64,000 bases of DNA from Pseudomonas viridiflava (GCF_900583165.1 NZ_UTKY01000122.1:298120-362119), one strand, 5' to 3'. Numbered from the stretch's first letter, positions 44,464 to 53,682 are shown. Notes: generated from the sequence alone by a model not told the origin. Program-made: numbers and translations.

Positions 44464-45218
44464 GACCCAATCCGATCGTCGGTCAGGGAACCCCGTTGCA
44501 TCATTGGCAAACATCCACCCGGATTGCTGAGTTGGCACCGGTCAGCGTTGCTGAATTAGTGCCTGAGGGGCATCGCGCGGTGATCATTGCGCCACACCCA
44601 GACGATGAGGTGCTCGGTTGCGGTGGCCTGCTGCAGGGCTTGGCGGAGCTGGCCAGGCCGATCCAACTGATCTCGGTGACCGATGGCAGTGCCAGTCACC
44701 CAGGCTCCAGACGTTGGCCGGTGGAGCGCCTGAGCGTGGTGCGCCCGCAGGAGTCAGCGCAGGCGCTGCATCGCCTGGGTTTGCCATTGCACAGTTTGAA
44801 GTGGCTGCGCGCAGGGTTTGCCGACAGCCAGGTGGCGGCGCGGGAAGAAGAACTCAGTGCGTTTATCCGGCGTTACCTCAAGCCCACTGATGTGGTGTTT
44901 ACGACCTGGCGCGAGGACGGCCACTGCGACCATGAAGCCGTCGGCCGCGCCAGTGCCAGTGCCGCCAAAGCCGTGGGTGCAACGCTGTACGAGCTGCCGG
45001 TATGGACCTGGCACTGGGCAACGGCCGAAGACGATCAGGTGCCATGGCATCGCGCGCGCAAGATACCGCTGAGCTGTGCCGCCATCGCCCGCAAACGTCA
45101 TGCAATCCACGCGTTTGCCAGCCAGCTGGAAGGCGACCCGCACATCGGGTTGCCCCCGGTGCTGGCGCCGTATGTGGTGGAGCGTTTGCTTCAGCCCTTT
45201 GAAGTGGTGTTTGTATGA
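44460..45218 (+). CDS. PIG-L/LmbE family deacetylase
   Basis: The 252-residue protein starts in an ATGA overlap with the preceding gene. The zinc motif is canonical: 'IIAPHPDDEVLGCGG' with His46, catalytic Asp48 and zinc ligand Asp49, and later 'EDGHCDHEAVG' with His155 and zinc ligand His158. These enzymes remove N-acetyl groups from sugar derivatives such as GlcNAc-inositol or GlcNAc-PI. With the methyltransferase and acyl-CoA dehydrogenase it points to a pathway building a modified amino-sugar or glycolipid. A diverged paralogue lies at 46031. Confidence 0.88.
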   Translation: MRPNPIVGQGTPLHHWQTSTRIAELAPVSVAELVPEGHRAVIIAPHPDDEVLGCGGLLQGLAELARPIQLISVTDGSASHPGSRRWPVERLSVVRPQESAQALHRLGLPLHSLKWLRAGFADSQVAAREEELSAFIRRYLKPTDVVFTTWREDGHCDHEAVGRASASAAKAVGATLYELPVWTWHWATAEDDQVPWHRARKIPLSCAAIARKRHAIHAFASQLEGDPHIGLPPVLAPYVVERLLQPFEVVFV

Positions 45219-45814
45219 GTGTGGCCACGCCTTATTTCGACCAACTGTTTGCCGACAATGACGACCCGTGGGCCTTCCGCCAGCGATGGTATGAACGGCG
45301 AAAACGTGCGCTGACCCTGGCACTGCTGACGCGCCCGCGCTATGGCTCAATCTTTGAACCCGGCTGCGCCAATGGAGAACTGAGTGCCGAGTTGGCGCCA
45401 CGCTGTGACCGCCTGCTCAGTTGCGACACGGCATCGGCTGCAGTGGACTTGGCGCGTGGGCGGTTATTAGGATTTGCCCATGCCGAGGTTCAACAGAGCC
45501 GGTTGCCCGAGCAATGGCCTGCTGGCCAGTTTGACCTGATCGTATTAAGCGAGCTGTGTTACTACCTTGATGCTGATGACCTGGCCAGGCTAATCGAACG
45601 CGCCCTCGCCTCGTTGACCGATGAGGGTCAAGTGCTGGCCTGCCATTGGCGCCCGCCCATCGACGGTTGCCCGCAAACCGCGGAGCAGGTGCACACCTTG
45701 TTGCAGCAGCAGTTGGGTATGCCACGGGTGGCGAGCCATCACGACACTGATTTTCTGCTCGACTTGTGGAGCCGCGACGGCGCTTCTGTCGCCGCGCACG
45801 AGGGGCTGCGGTGA
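45215..45814 (+). CDS. SAM-dependent methyltransferase, NodS-like
   Basis: The 199-residue protein starts in an ATGA overlap with the deacetylase. It shows a Rossmann methyltransferase pattern: motif I 'IFEPGCANGELSAELAP', motif II 'LLSCDTASAAVDLAR' and 'FDLIVLSELCYYLD' as motif IV. The N-terminal 'YFDQLFADNDDPWAFRQRWYE' recalls NodS-type N-methyltransferases that act on deacetylated chitooligosaccharides, which would match an upstream deacetylase. Its stop overlaps the GTG of a decayed downstream gene. Confidence 0.85.
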   Translation: MSVATPYFDQLFADNDDPWAFRQRWYERRKRALTLALLTRPRYGSIFEPGCANGELSAELAPRCDRLLSCDTASAAVDLARGRLLGFAHAEVQQSRLPEQWPAGQFDLIVLSELCYYLDADDLARLIERALASLTDEGQVLACHWRPPIDGCPQTAEQVHTLLQQQLGMPRVASHHDTDFLLDLWSRDGASVAAHEGLR

Positions 45815-45891
45815 TCGGCATTCTGATACGGGTAAAAAACCAGCAAACGCAGCGCGGTGATTGCCTGGACAGCCTCGTGCGCACCCGATAA
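45811..45891 (+). pseudogene. Remnant of a family-2 glycosyltransferase start
   Basis: A GTGA overlap with the methyltransferase opens a 26-codon frame beginning VIGILIRVKNQQ, then GDCLDSL, and stops at 45889. This follows the first strand and helix of GT2 enzymes (I-G-V-L-I-P-V-x-N-E-E, then C-L-x-S-L) with decayed Pro and Glu-Glu positions. In related clusters I expect a glycosyltransferase here; the remainder is missing. No coding continuation is visible to 46030. The call rests on a short match. Confidence 0.45.
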
Positions 45892-46030
45892 AAAAATCCA
45901 CATTTCGCGACAGGTGAGTCGCCGATCCTTGTCTATGCTGAGGGCGTCCAGGCAATCCATGGTTGGTAGCCTGGCCAGCGCTGCGTCATTGGAGTGCAGC
46001 ACCGCATAGATCGACAAGGATGTGACACCC

Positions 46031-46792
46031 ATGAACCGTGCCTATGTAAACCACGGTCGCCGAGGATCGGCGCAAATCTGGAACAGCGCGCCGCAGTTGG
46101 CGCTCACCCCTCCCATTAGCCCCAGTGCGCTCGTGCCGCCCGGTGCACGCGTTGTCATCATTGCCCCCCACCCTGGCGATGAAGTGTTGGCCTGTGGCGG
46201 GTTACTGCAATTGCTTTGCAGCCTTGACCACCCGTTGCAGTTGATCTCCATCACCGATGGCAGTGCAAGCCACCCTGGTTCCAGCCTATGGCCTGCCAGC
46301 CGCCTGAGCGTTATCCGCCCACAGGAAAGCGCCGAGGCGTTACGCCGCCTGGGTATGCCGCTGCATAGCTTGAAGTGGATTCGCGGCGGTTTTTGCGACG
46401 ATGCGCTGTCTGCCCGTGAACCGCAGTTGAGCCAATTTATCGCGCGCTACCTGCAACCAGGTGATGCCGTGTTCACCACGTGGCGCAACGACGGTAATGA
46501 CGATCATGATGCCGTTGGCAGGGCCAGCGCCCAGGCCTGTCAAGCCGTGGGTGCGCACCTGTATGAATTGCCGGTATGGGCCTGGCACTCGCCGGCAGCC
46601 GCGTGTGCACAGATACCTTGGCAACGCGCCCACAAGGTGCGGCTGGACACCTGGAGCGTCGCGCGTAAGTTGCACGCAGCCCATGCCTTCGCCAGTCAGC
46701 TGGTGGGTGATCCGCAGATTGGGTTGGCGCCGATGCTGGCGCAGGTGCTATTGGACCGGATGCGGGAGCCCTATGAAATCGTACTGATCTGA
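46031..46792 (+). CDS. Diverged PIG-L/LmbE paralogue, probable pseudoenzyme
   Basis: The 253-residue protein follows ACAAGGA and is clearly a paralogue of the deacetylase at 44460 over its whole length ('QLISITDGSASHPGSSLWP', 'LHSLKWIRGGF'). The active-site motif reads 'APHPGDEVL': zinc ligands His47 and Asp50 remain, but the catalytic Asp is Gly49. In the second motif, 'NDGNDDHDAVG', zinc ligand His159 remains while the catalytic His is Asn156. Metal binding may persist without hydrolysis. The in-frame GTG at 46022 is too close to the ribosome site to be the start. Confidence 0.8.
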   Translation: MNRAYVNHGRRGSAQIWNSAPQLALTPPISPSALVPPGARVVIIAPHPGDEVLACGGLLQLLCSLDHPLQLISITDGSASHPGSSLWPASRLSVIRPQESAEALRRLGMPLHSLKWIRGGFCDDALSAREPQLSQFIARYLQPGDAVFTTWRNDGNDDHDAVGRASAQACQAVGAHLYELPVWAWHSPAAACAQIPWQRAHKVRLDTWSVARKLHAAHAFASQLVGDPQIGLAPMLAQVLLDRMREPYEIVLI

Positions 46793-47052
46793 CCCTGTGG
46801 CTGCCTCCCGACTCGTCTATACCTGTTATTTCTAACAGTAGCGCGATGTCCTATGTGTGACTAAGGTGCAAAAAGCACCGCACTTGTTGAGGTGCATTCG
46901 AGAAAGCCATGCCAACTCTTTGCATTGGCCGGTGTTTTCAGAAAAGGGTAAACCGCTGTCCCTGATCCGTATCGCGCATCACGTTGTCATGGTCTGGCCC
47001 GCACCTGCGCCCACAGGTGCCGGGGCACTATTCCCCTCGGTGAGGACGGATC

Positions 47053-49611
47053 ATGCGCACACGAATCTCCCATTTGCTGTATGCGATCATTGCCTGCAGC
47101 GCTGCTGTGCTCTGTTGGCCCAGCATCACGCAGGGTGCCTGCGTCATCGTTCCCACAGCGGGAGACGATACCTTCACCTGTGACAGCGGTATCAGCCCAA
47201 CCTTCACCGACCTTGGGGGCAACAATACGCTGAACATAAGCGCAACCGGCACCATTGCAGGCGATATCACACTGGGTGCAGGGATCGACATTGTCACTTT
47301 GCTCGACGCCGCCAGCACAGGCATGCAGATTGATGGCGACCTGAACATGGGAGACGGCAACAATATCCTGCAGATGAATAACGGCAGCATCACGGGTTCG
47401 GTGATCCAGGGTGCGGGCGCGGATATTGTGCAGTTCAGCGGTGGCACGATAGGCGAAGTACATCAGGGCGCCGGCGTTGACAGCTTTGCAATGAGTGGCG
47501 GAACTATCCTGGGTGATGTAGACCAGGGTGATGGGCTGGATGACTTCACCATGAACGCGGGCACCATCGTTGGCGCCTTTTTATCGGGTGACCGCGCCAC
47601 CATGACCGGGGGCAGCATCGGCCGGGTCAATATGCTGCTCGATGACAACCTGTTCGATATGCGCGGTGGAACCATCGTCGCCAACCTGGTGACCGGTTTT
47701 GGCAACGATACAGTTCTAGTGTCGGGCACCAGTTATATAGGCGGCAACATCAGTGTCAGCGGTGGTGCCGACCTCGTGCGCATTACTGGCGGCACCGTGA
47801 ACGGGCAGATCCTCATGAGCGTAGGCGCGGATCGACTCGAATGGATCGGTGGTGGCAAGGTCAATAATTTCATTTCGATGGGTGATGGTGACGACACAGC
47901 GCTCCTTCAGAACCTGACCGACACCCAGGTTGCAGGTACCCCTGTGATAACGGGGGGGCTTGGGGTCGATACCTTGACCCTCGATAACAGCCAGTTCGGT
48001 ACGCCAGCAAAGTATACAAGCTGGGAAGAGGTGAACCTGGATAACAACGCCAGTTTCACCCTCGGCGGCACGTTTACCCTGGGCGATACTGGCACCGGGA
48101 CCGGCACCATGAATATCAATGGCTCCAGCGCACTGTTGGTTGACACCGGCGTTATCACAGCCTTTGACCCTGCCCAGTTAGTGACGTTGAACAACACCGG
48201 CTTGATCGACATGACGCGTGCCAGCTCCACCGCCACCGACACCCTTACCGTCAATGGCAACTACAACGGCACGGGTGGCACACTTGCCCTGCAAACCGTG
48301 CTGGGCGCCGATGGCTCGGCCAGCGACAAATTGGTGGTGAGCCAGGGTTCGATCACAGGCAACACCGCGATCCATATTACTAACCTCGCAGGTTCGGGGG
48401 CACCAACACTGCAGGATGGGATACAAGTGGTACAGGCCACCAACGGCGCGTCCGGTGGGACGCTAGCCTTTGCTTTGGCAGGACAGGTCAAGGCTGGGGC
48501 ATTTGAATACTACCTGTTCAAAGGCGGAGTCACCGCCGGCACCGGCCAAAATTATTACTTGCGCTCGACCACACCCCCTACCGTACCGATCATCGTCACA
48601 CCCTTGCCGGAACCCGTGCCAGGTACACCACCCGTTCCGCCAGACCCGGGCACACCGATTTATCGCCCCGAGGTGCCACTCTACGACGCGCTGTTTCCAG
48701 CCTCCCTGCAGATTACACAGGCCATGCTGGGTACCTACCATGAGCGCATGGGCGACCAAAGCCAGCAGCCAAAGACTGGAATAATTTCATCAGGCTGGGG
48801 CCGCGTATATGGCAACAGCAGTCGGCAAAGCTTTGTCGGCACGGCCAACCCGACCCTGAATAGCTCGATCACAGGGTTTCAAGTCGGCACTCATGTGTTT
48901 GCCAATACGCTGGATAATGGATTTACCCAGCACGCCGGTTTTTTTGTCGGCCACAACCGTTTGACCGGCGATATCAAGGGTTTCAACGGCGGCTGGCAGG
49001 ACAAGCAGGCCGGCAGCACCAAGCTGCGCGGCGACAGCCTGGGCCTTTATTGGACATTGATCAGCCCCAGCCTTGCCTACCTTGATGTGGTGTTCATGGG
49101 CACGCGTCTTGACGGTCACAATGAGTCGGAAGATGGCGTAAAAATGAAAACCCGAGGACGCACCCTGACCGCGTCGGCCGAAGCGGGTTGGCCTGTTCAG
49201 TTGTCCTCCAACGTTACGCTCGAACCCCAGGCCCAGGTGATCGTCAGCAAGACCAAACTGGACAAGCAAAACGACGGCATTTCCGACGTGTCGTTTGACG
49301 CCGACACCAATGTCACCACCCGACTGGGCGTGCGCCTGAGCGGCAACTACGCCGTGAAAGGCCTGCCGTTTCACCCCTACGCTCGCGCCAATATCTGGCA
49401 TGACCGCAGCGGGCAAAACACAGTGACCTACGCCGATGTTACCGACATCGTGACCGAACAGAAGTCCACCCGAATCAATGCGAGCCTCGGCGCCGACCTC
49501 AGGCTGGCTGCAAACCTCAAAGTGTTTGGCGAAGTGGGCTTTAATCGCAATCTGGACGACAACCCCTTTAACGGTCGCCAGGCCACGCTGGGGGTGAGTC
49601 TGGACTTCTAA
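47053..49611 (+). CDS. Autotransporter with repeat beta-helix passenger
   Basis: The 852-residue protein has a signal peptide (about 1-29, ending QGA). The passenger at about 30-500 repeats a unit of roughly 20-25 residues built on 'GGTI/GSI-x-G-x-V-x-x-G-x-G-x-D', as in 'FSGGTIGEVHQGAGVDSFAM', which suits a right-handed beta-helix. A Pro-rich linker (about 515-545) leads to a 270-residue beta-barrel ending in 'GVSLDF' with C-terminal Phe, the type V secretion signature. No protease or lipase motif is visible. It likely acts at the surface as adhesin or in biofilm. The 260 bases upstream (46793-47052) hold no other gene I can support. Confidence 0.85.
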   Translation: MRTRISHLLYAIIACSAAVLCWPSITQGACVIVPTAGDDTFTCDSGISPTFTDLGGNNTLNISATGTIAGDITLGAGIDIVTLLDAASTGMQIDGDLNMGDGNNILQMNNGSITGSVIQGAGADIVQFSGGTIGEVHQGAGVDSFAMSGGTILGDVDQGDGLDDFTMNAGTIVGAFLSGDRATMTGGSIGRVNMLLDDNLFDMRGGTIVANLVTGFGNDTVLVSGTSYIGGNISVSGGADLVRITGGTVNGQILMSVGADRLEWIGGGKVNNFISMGDGDDTALLQNLTDTQVAGTPVITGGLGVDTLTLDNSQFGTPAKYTSWEEVNLDNNASFTLGGTFTLGDTGTGTGTMNINGSSALLVDTGVITAFDPAQLVTLNNTGLIDMTRASSTATDTLTVNGNYNGTGGTLALQTVLGADGSASDKLVVSQGSITGNTAIHITNLAGSGAPTLQDGIQVVQATNGASGGTLAFALAGQVKAGAFEYYLFKGGVTAGTGQNYYLRSTTPPTVPIIVTPLPEPVPGTPPVPPDPGTPIYRPEVPLYDALFPASLQITQAMLGTYHERMGDQSQQPKTGIISSGWGRVYGNSSRQSFVGTANPTLNSSITGFQVGTHVFANTLDNGFTQHAGFFVGHNRLTGDIKGFNGGWQDKQAGSTKLRGDSLGLYWTLISPSLAYLDVVFMGTRLDGHNESEDGVKMKTRGRTLTASAEAGWPVQLSSNVTLEPQAQVIVSKTKLDKQNDGISDVSFDADTNVTTRLGVRLSGNYAVKGLPFHPYARANIWHDRSGQNTVTYADVTDIVTEQKSTRINASLGADLRLAANLKVFGEVGFNRNLDDNPFNGRQATLGVSLDF

Positions 49612-49638
49612 CGCGATATTTTTTACGGCAATCCCTGG

Positions 49639-49671
49639 GGGGCGTGAACGCTAATATTTACGCCCCTTTTT
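49639..49671 (+). terminator. Rho-independent terminator of the autotransporter gene
   Basis: GGGGCGT (49639-49645) pairs with ACGCCCC (49660-49666) and is followed by TTTTT. Confidence 0.85.
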
Positions 49672-49770
49672 CTTTCCCTTAAACAGAAAGCCCTTACTCC
49701 GGTTGTGAAAATTTCGTTAACTAATTCTCTCTAAAGGCTTTTTTGCCCGGCAACGTTCTGTCACACTGAC

Positions 49771-49801
49771 GCGAATAATTATCAACAACTTTATTATTCG
49801 C
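49771..49801. promoter_or_regulatory. AT-rich dyad upstream of the TonB receptor gene
   Basis: GCGAATAAT (49771-49779) and ATTATTCGC (49793-49801) form a perfect 9-bp inverted repeat. The left half overlaps AATAATTATCAA, which resembles part of a Fur box. Iron control of this receptor gene would be expected. Confidence 0.45.
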
Positions 49802-49831
49802 TAGGGACGGCGTACGGGGAGAGTCAGTTCC

Positions 49832-51991
49832 ATGTTCCTGCAACAACTCGACGGCAAAGGTTTTTCACCCAATTTGATGGCATTGGCCATCTGCCTCGCA
49901 ACCTCCCAAGCGGCCTTCGCTGCCGACGCTGAACAGCCCGCAACCACGCTTGAACTGGGCGCAACCGAAATCTCCGGCCAACAATTAAGTGCCACCACCG
50001 AGGGTACGCAGTCTTACACCACCGGCACGATGGCCACCGCAACCAAGCTGCCGCTGACCCTGCGTGAGACCCCGCAAGCTGTCACCGTCATCACGCGCCA
50101 GCGCATGGACGACCAGGCCATGACCAGCATCAACGACGTGGTTCGCGCCACGCCTGGGCTGTTCCTGAATTACTCCAACGGCCCTGGCCGGCAGTCCTAC
50201 ACCTCGCGCGGTTTCGACATCGACAACCTGATGTATGACGGCATCCCGAGCGGTTATAACGGCGTGTCAGTGGGTGCTCAACCGAACCTGGCGATGTTTG
50301 ATCGGGTTGAAGTGGTGCGCGGAGCCACTGGCCTCGTGACCGGTTCTGGCAACCCTTCCGCTGCCATCAACATGATCCGCAAGCGACCACTGGATGAACA
50401 GAAAGTCACTCTCACCGGCGCCGCCGGCAGCTGGGACGACTACCGTGGCGAACTTGATGCGTCCAGCCCACTCAATGAGAGTGGCACCTGGCGAGGTCGG
50501 GTGGTCACCTCCTACCGAGACGCCAACAGCTTTATCGACAACGCCGAGGAATATCACGGCCTGTTCTACGCCGTGACCGAAGCCGACCTGAGCGACGACA
50601 CCACCCTGACCCTGGGTTTCTCGAACCAAAAGGACAAGACCAACTACTTTTGGGGCTCTTCGCTGACCGGCCTGGACGGCCACCATCTAAACCTGCCGCG
50701 CTCCTATAACCCTGGCACCGACTGGGAAAACAAAGATCAGGAAATCAACACCGTTTTCGCCGAACTGCGCCAGCGCCTGGCCAATGATTGGACGCTGCAG
50801 TTCAACGCCAACTACGCGCAGCAGAACGCGTTGTTTTCGGGTTCTTACCAGTCGCGCTGGGACAACAGCACACTGACCCGCACCGTTTACCAGGCCGCCT
50901 ACGACGAAGACCAGGCTGGCTTCGACGCCTTCGCCAGCGGCCCGTTCGAAGCGTTCGGGCGTACCCACGAACTGGTGGTGGGTGCGAGCAAACGCATTTA
51001 CGACATGACCAGTCATGATTACAGCCCCTACGACCCAAACTGGCCCATCACGGCGGGCAAACCGGACTTCGTGCACACCACCGACGGCCGTGAAGTCACC
51101 ACCCAGGACGGTATCTACGTCACCACGCGCCTGAGCCTTGCCGACCCGTTAAAGCTGATCCTCGGCGGGCGCCTGGACTGGTATGACTACGATAACCGCG
51201 ACGGCGACGGCGACTACAAGGTCACGCGCAACCTCACCCGCTACGCCGGCCTGATCTACGAGCTGGATGATCACCATTCGGTGTATGTCAGCTACAGCGA
51301 CATCTTCACCCCCCAGAGCGCCAAGGGCACTTCAGGCACCCCGGTCAAGCCGATTGTCGGCAAGAACTATGAGGTGGGGGTCAAAGGTGAATACCTGGGT
51401 GGCGCGCTGAACGCGAGCGTGGCGCTGTTTCGCACCGACCAGGAAAACCGTGCGGTAGAACTACCCAAAGTACCCACCTGCCCGCAGGAAACCTGCTACG
51501 AAGCCTCCGGCGAGATCCGCAGCCAGGGTATCGACTTCGAACTGCAAGGCGCATTAACCGACAACTGGCAGGTCGGCGGTGGTTTCACCTACGCGCGTAC
51601 CCACCTGATCAAGGACGAAGCCAACCCCCAGCTCGTCAACAAGCAGTTCGACACCGACACCCCCGAGCGCCTGTTCAAAGTCACCACCAGCTATCATTTC
51701 CAGGGCGCGCTGGAAAAACTGCGAGTGGGCGGCAACCTTTCTTGGCAGAGCCGCATGTACAACGACCTCGCACTGGCTGACGGCAGCACCTACCGCCTCA
51801 AGCAAGGTGCATACGCAGTTACAGACCTGATGGCCGGGTACAAGGTCAACGACCACCTGGACCTGCAGGTCAACGCCAACAACGTTTTCGACCGTCGCTA
51901 CTACTCCTCCATTGCCAACTCAATCCAATATGGCGGGGATACCTACGGCAACCCGCGCAACATGATGCTGACGGCCAAATACAGCTTCTGA
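49832..51991 (+). CDS. TonB-dependent siderophore receptor without signalling domain
   Basis: The 719-residue outer-membrane receptor has a signal peptide ending FAA near residue 31, then a plug domain ('LRETPQAVTVITRQRMDDQA', 'RGFDIDNLMYDGIP', 'DRVEVVRGATGLVTGSGNP') and a 22-strand barrel ending in 'LTAKYSF' with C-terminal Phe. It lacks the STN domain, so it is a plain transporter. The motifs place it in the FhuE/FoxA/FpvB-like ferric-siderophore group, but not with one ligand. A dyad lies upstream and a hairpin follows the stop. Confidence 0.92.
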   Translation: MFLQQLDGKGFSPNLMALAICLATSQAAFAADAEQPATTLELGATEISGQQLSATTEGTQSYTTGTMATATKLPLTLRETPQAVTVITRQRMDDQAMTSINDVVRATPGLFLNYSNGPGRQSYTSRGFDIDNLMYDGIPSGYNGVSVGAQPNLAMFDRVEVVRGATGLVTGSGNPSAAINMIRKRPLDEQKVTLTGAAGSWDDYRGELDASSPLNESGTWRGRVVTSYRDANSFIDNAEEYHGLFYAVTEADLSDDTTLTLGFSNQKDKTNYFWGSSLTGLDGHHLNLPRSYNPGTDWENKDQEINTVFAELRQRLANDWTLQFNANYAQQNALFSGSYQSRWDNSTLTRTVYQAAYDEDQAGFDAFASGPFEAFGRTHELVVGASKRIYDMTSHDYSPYDPNWPITAGKPDFVHTTDGREVTTQDGIYVTTRLSLADPLKLILGGRLDWYDYDNRDGDGDYKVTRNLTRYAGLIYELDDHHSVYVSYSDIFTPQSAKGTSGTPVKPIVGKNYEVGVKGEYLGGALNASVALFRTDQENRAVELPKVPTCPQETCYEASGEIRSQGIDFELQGALTDNWQVGGGFTYARTHLIKDEANPQLVNKQFDTDTPERLFKVTTSYHFQGALEKLRVGGNLSWQSRMYNDLALADGSTYRLKQGAYAVTDLMAGYKVNDHLDLQVNANNVFDRRYYSSIANSIQYGGDTYGNPRNMMLTAKYSF

Positions 51992-52005
51992 ACAACGCCG
52001 TAAAA

Positions 52006-52030
52006 GCGGCTACCTGCCTCAGGTAGCCGC
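52006..52030 (+). terminator. Hairpin after the TonB receptor gene
   Basis: GCGGCTACCTG and CAGGTAGCCGC form a perfect 11-bp stem with a 3-base loop, 15 bases after the stop. The following GTCTAAAGTT is poor in T, so it may act as a partial terminator or a 3'-end stabiliser. Confidence 0.6.
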
Positions 52031-52167
52031 GTCTAAAGTTCCCCCTCCCCCCTGCCGATAAACGTTGGCATCGCTGAATATCAAACGCCTGCTTTACTCC
52101 ACCCCGGCGCGCCATGATGGCACGCCGCATGCTTTGTTCCTGGCTCGACCCTACGGAGTAACAGTGA

Positions 52168-53661
52168 ATGCCCCTTCGCACCCGTTTCCTGGAGCACTAC
52201 CGCAAGGCCGACCGCATCATGCTGGCGTTGATCTGGCTGATGTTCGGGTTTTCCGTGGGCCTGGCGTTCTGGCACGACACCTTGCTGCAGTCCCTCGTCA
52301 TCGGCGGAGGCACCAGTGTGGTGCTGACGGTACTCTACCGCCCCCTCGGCGGTACCCGGATAATGCGTTGCGCACTGGGCGCAGGCCTGATGATGATGGC
52401 CGCGCTGCACATCAACCAGGCCCAGGGGGTGATCGAATCGCACTTTGGGATCTTTGCGTTGCTGGCGGTGCTGACGTTCTATCGCGACTGGCTGCCGATC
52501 CTGGTGGCGGCACTCACTATCGCGGTGCATCACTTGGTATTCCATGCGTTACAGCACCAGGGCTTCCCGGTATTTGTGATGGACCATCACGGTGGCTGGG
52601 GCATGGTGTTCGTGCACGCCTTCTATGTCGTGATGGAAACCGTCGCCCTGCTTTACCTCGCCGGACACAGCCAGGCCGAAGCCGTCGAGAGCCAGGAGAT
52701 GCTCGAGAAGATGCTCGCTGTCACCTCCCAATTCACCGTGGAAACCGCGCGCGGTGAAGGCAAGGCGCACGTGTCCCTAGCCAAGCGTTTCGACCACTTC
52801 TTGCAACAGCTCACCCACCTTATCGACGGTGTCGCCCGCGATTCCCACGGCCTCGGTCAACTCGGCCATGCACTGGCCAACGCCAGCGGCACGCTGGAAA
52901 AAGGCGCACGCCATCAGCTCGCCGAAATTACCGAAATGAGCAGCTCGATGCAGCGCATGGAACACGCGATGGGCAATATTGCCGTGCACGTCGAACAAGC
53001 GGTCGAGCACGCCGGCAAGGCCAGCCAACAAATCGTCCGGGGCCAGGAAAGCGTCGGCCGCGCGCAAGACGAGATCACCCAACTGGCCGCCCGCCTCAGC
53101 GGCACCAATGAAACCGTCGAAGGCCTGGCAGTAAAAGCCGAACAAATCGGCTCGGTACTCGAAGTGATCAGCAGCATCGCCAACCAGACCAACCTCCTCG
53201 CCCTCAACGCCGCCATCGAAGCAGCCCGCGCCGGCGAGCAAGGCCGCGGCTTTGCCGTAGTCGCCGACGAAGTCCGCAGCCTGGCCCAACGCACCGCCGT
53301 CTCTACCCAGGAAATCAAAACCATCATCGAAGGCTTGCAGCACGGCAGCCGCCAAGCCGTGCAAGCGATGCACGACAGCCGTCAGGGGGTCGAACGCTGC
53401 GTGGAGGACAGTCAAATGGCAGTGCAGATGCTACGGGCGGTGGGCGATGACATTGCCCATATCGATGAGCTCAATGGACGGATTGTGACCACCACACGAG
53501 AACAGACCTCGGCGAACCTGGAAATTGTCGGGCGGTTGCAGTCAGTGCAAAGCATTGCGCAAAACACTGCTGACGATGTGGAAACCCTCGCGCGTAGCAG
53601 TAAGCAGTTGCCGCCGATTGCGGTGCGGTTGGATGCGTTGGGGCGACGGTTTCATCCCTGA
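52168..53661 (+). CDS. Methyl-accepting chemotaxis protein with six-helix, His-rich membrane sensor
   Basis: The 497-residue chemoreceptor has no periplasmic sensor. About six hydrophobic helices fill residues 17-166, followed directly by the signalling region with tip 'NQTNLLALNAAIEAARAGEQ'. The membrane part is rich in His: His81, His92, His121, His122, His126, His130, His140, His141, His150 and Glu90, in the words 'VIESHFGIFALLAVLTFYRD' and 'AVHHLVFHALQHQGFP'. I have a memory of similar segments in other gammaproteobacterial receptors, but know no assigned ligand. Heme, metal or redox sensing is my inference. Confidence 0.88.
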   Translation: MPLRTRFLEHYRKADRIMLALIWLMFGFSVGLAFWHDTLLQSLVIGGGTSVVLTVLYRPLGGTRIMRCALGAGLMMMAALHINQAQGVIESHFGIFALLAVLTFYRDWLPILVAALTIAVHHLVFHALQHQGFPVFVMDHHGGWGMVFVHAFYVVMETVALLYLAGHSQAEAVESQEMLEKMLAVTSQFTVETARGEGKAHVSLAKRFDHFLQQLTHLIDGVARDSHGLGQLGHALANASGTLEKGARHQLAEITEMSSSMQRMEHAMGNIAVHVEQAVEHAGKASQQIVRGQESVGRAQDEITQLAARLSGTNETVEGLAVKAEQIGSVLEVISSIANQTNLLALNAAIEAARAGEQGRGFAVVADEVRSLAQRTAVSTQEIKTIIEGLQHGSRQAVQAMHDSRQGVERCVEDSQMAVQMLRAVGDDIAHIDELNGRIVTTTREQTSANLEIVGRLQSVQSIAQNTADDVETLARSSKQLPPIAVRLDALGRRFHP

Positions 53662-53682
53662 CCCTGCTGATCGAGGGTCGGC

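Noticed and set aside
45739..46032. 97-codon minus-strand frame with a vaguely EF-hand-like stretch
   Set aside because: It overlaps the end of the methyltransferase gene and the GT2 relic, lacks a ribosome site, and the match is too weak.
46857..47183. 108-codon plus-strand frame before the autotransporter
   Set aside because: It overlaps the signal peptide of the autotransporter in another frame, is Cys/His-rich and has no start signal.
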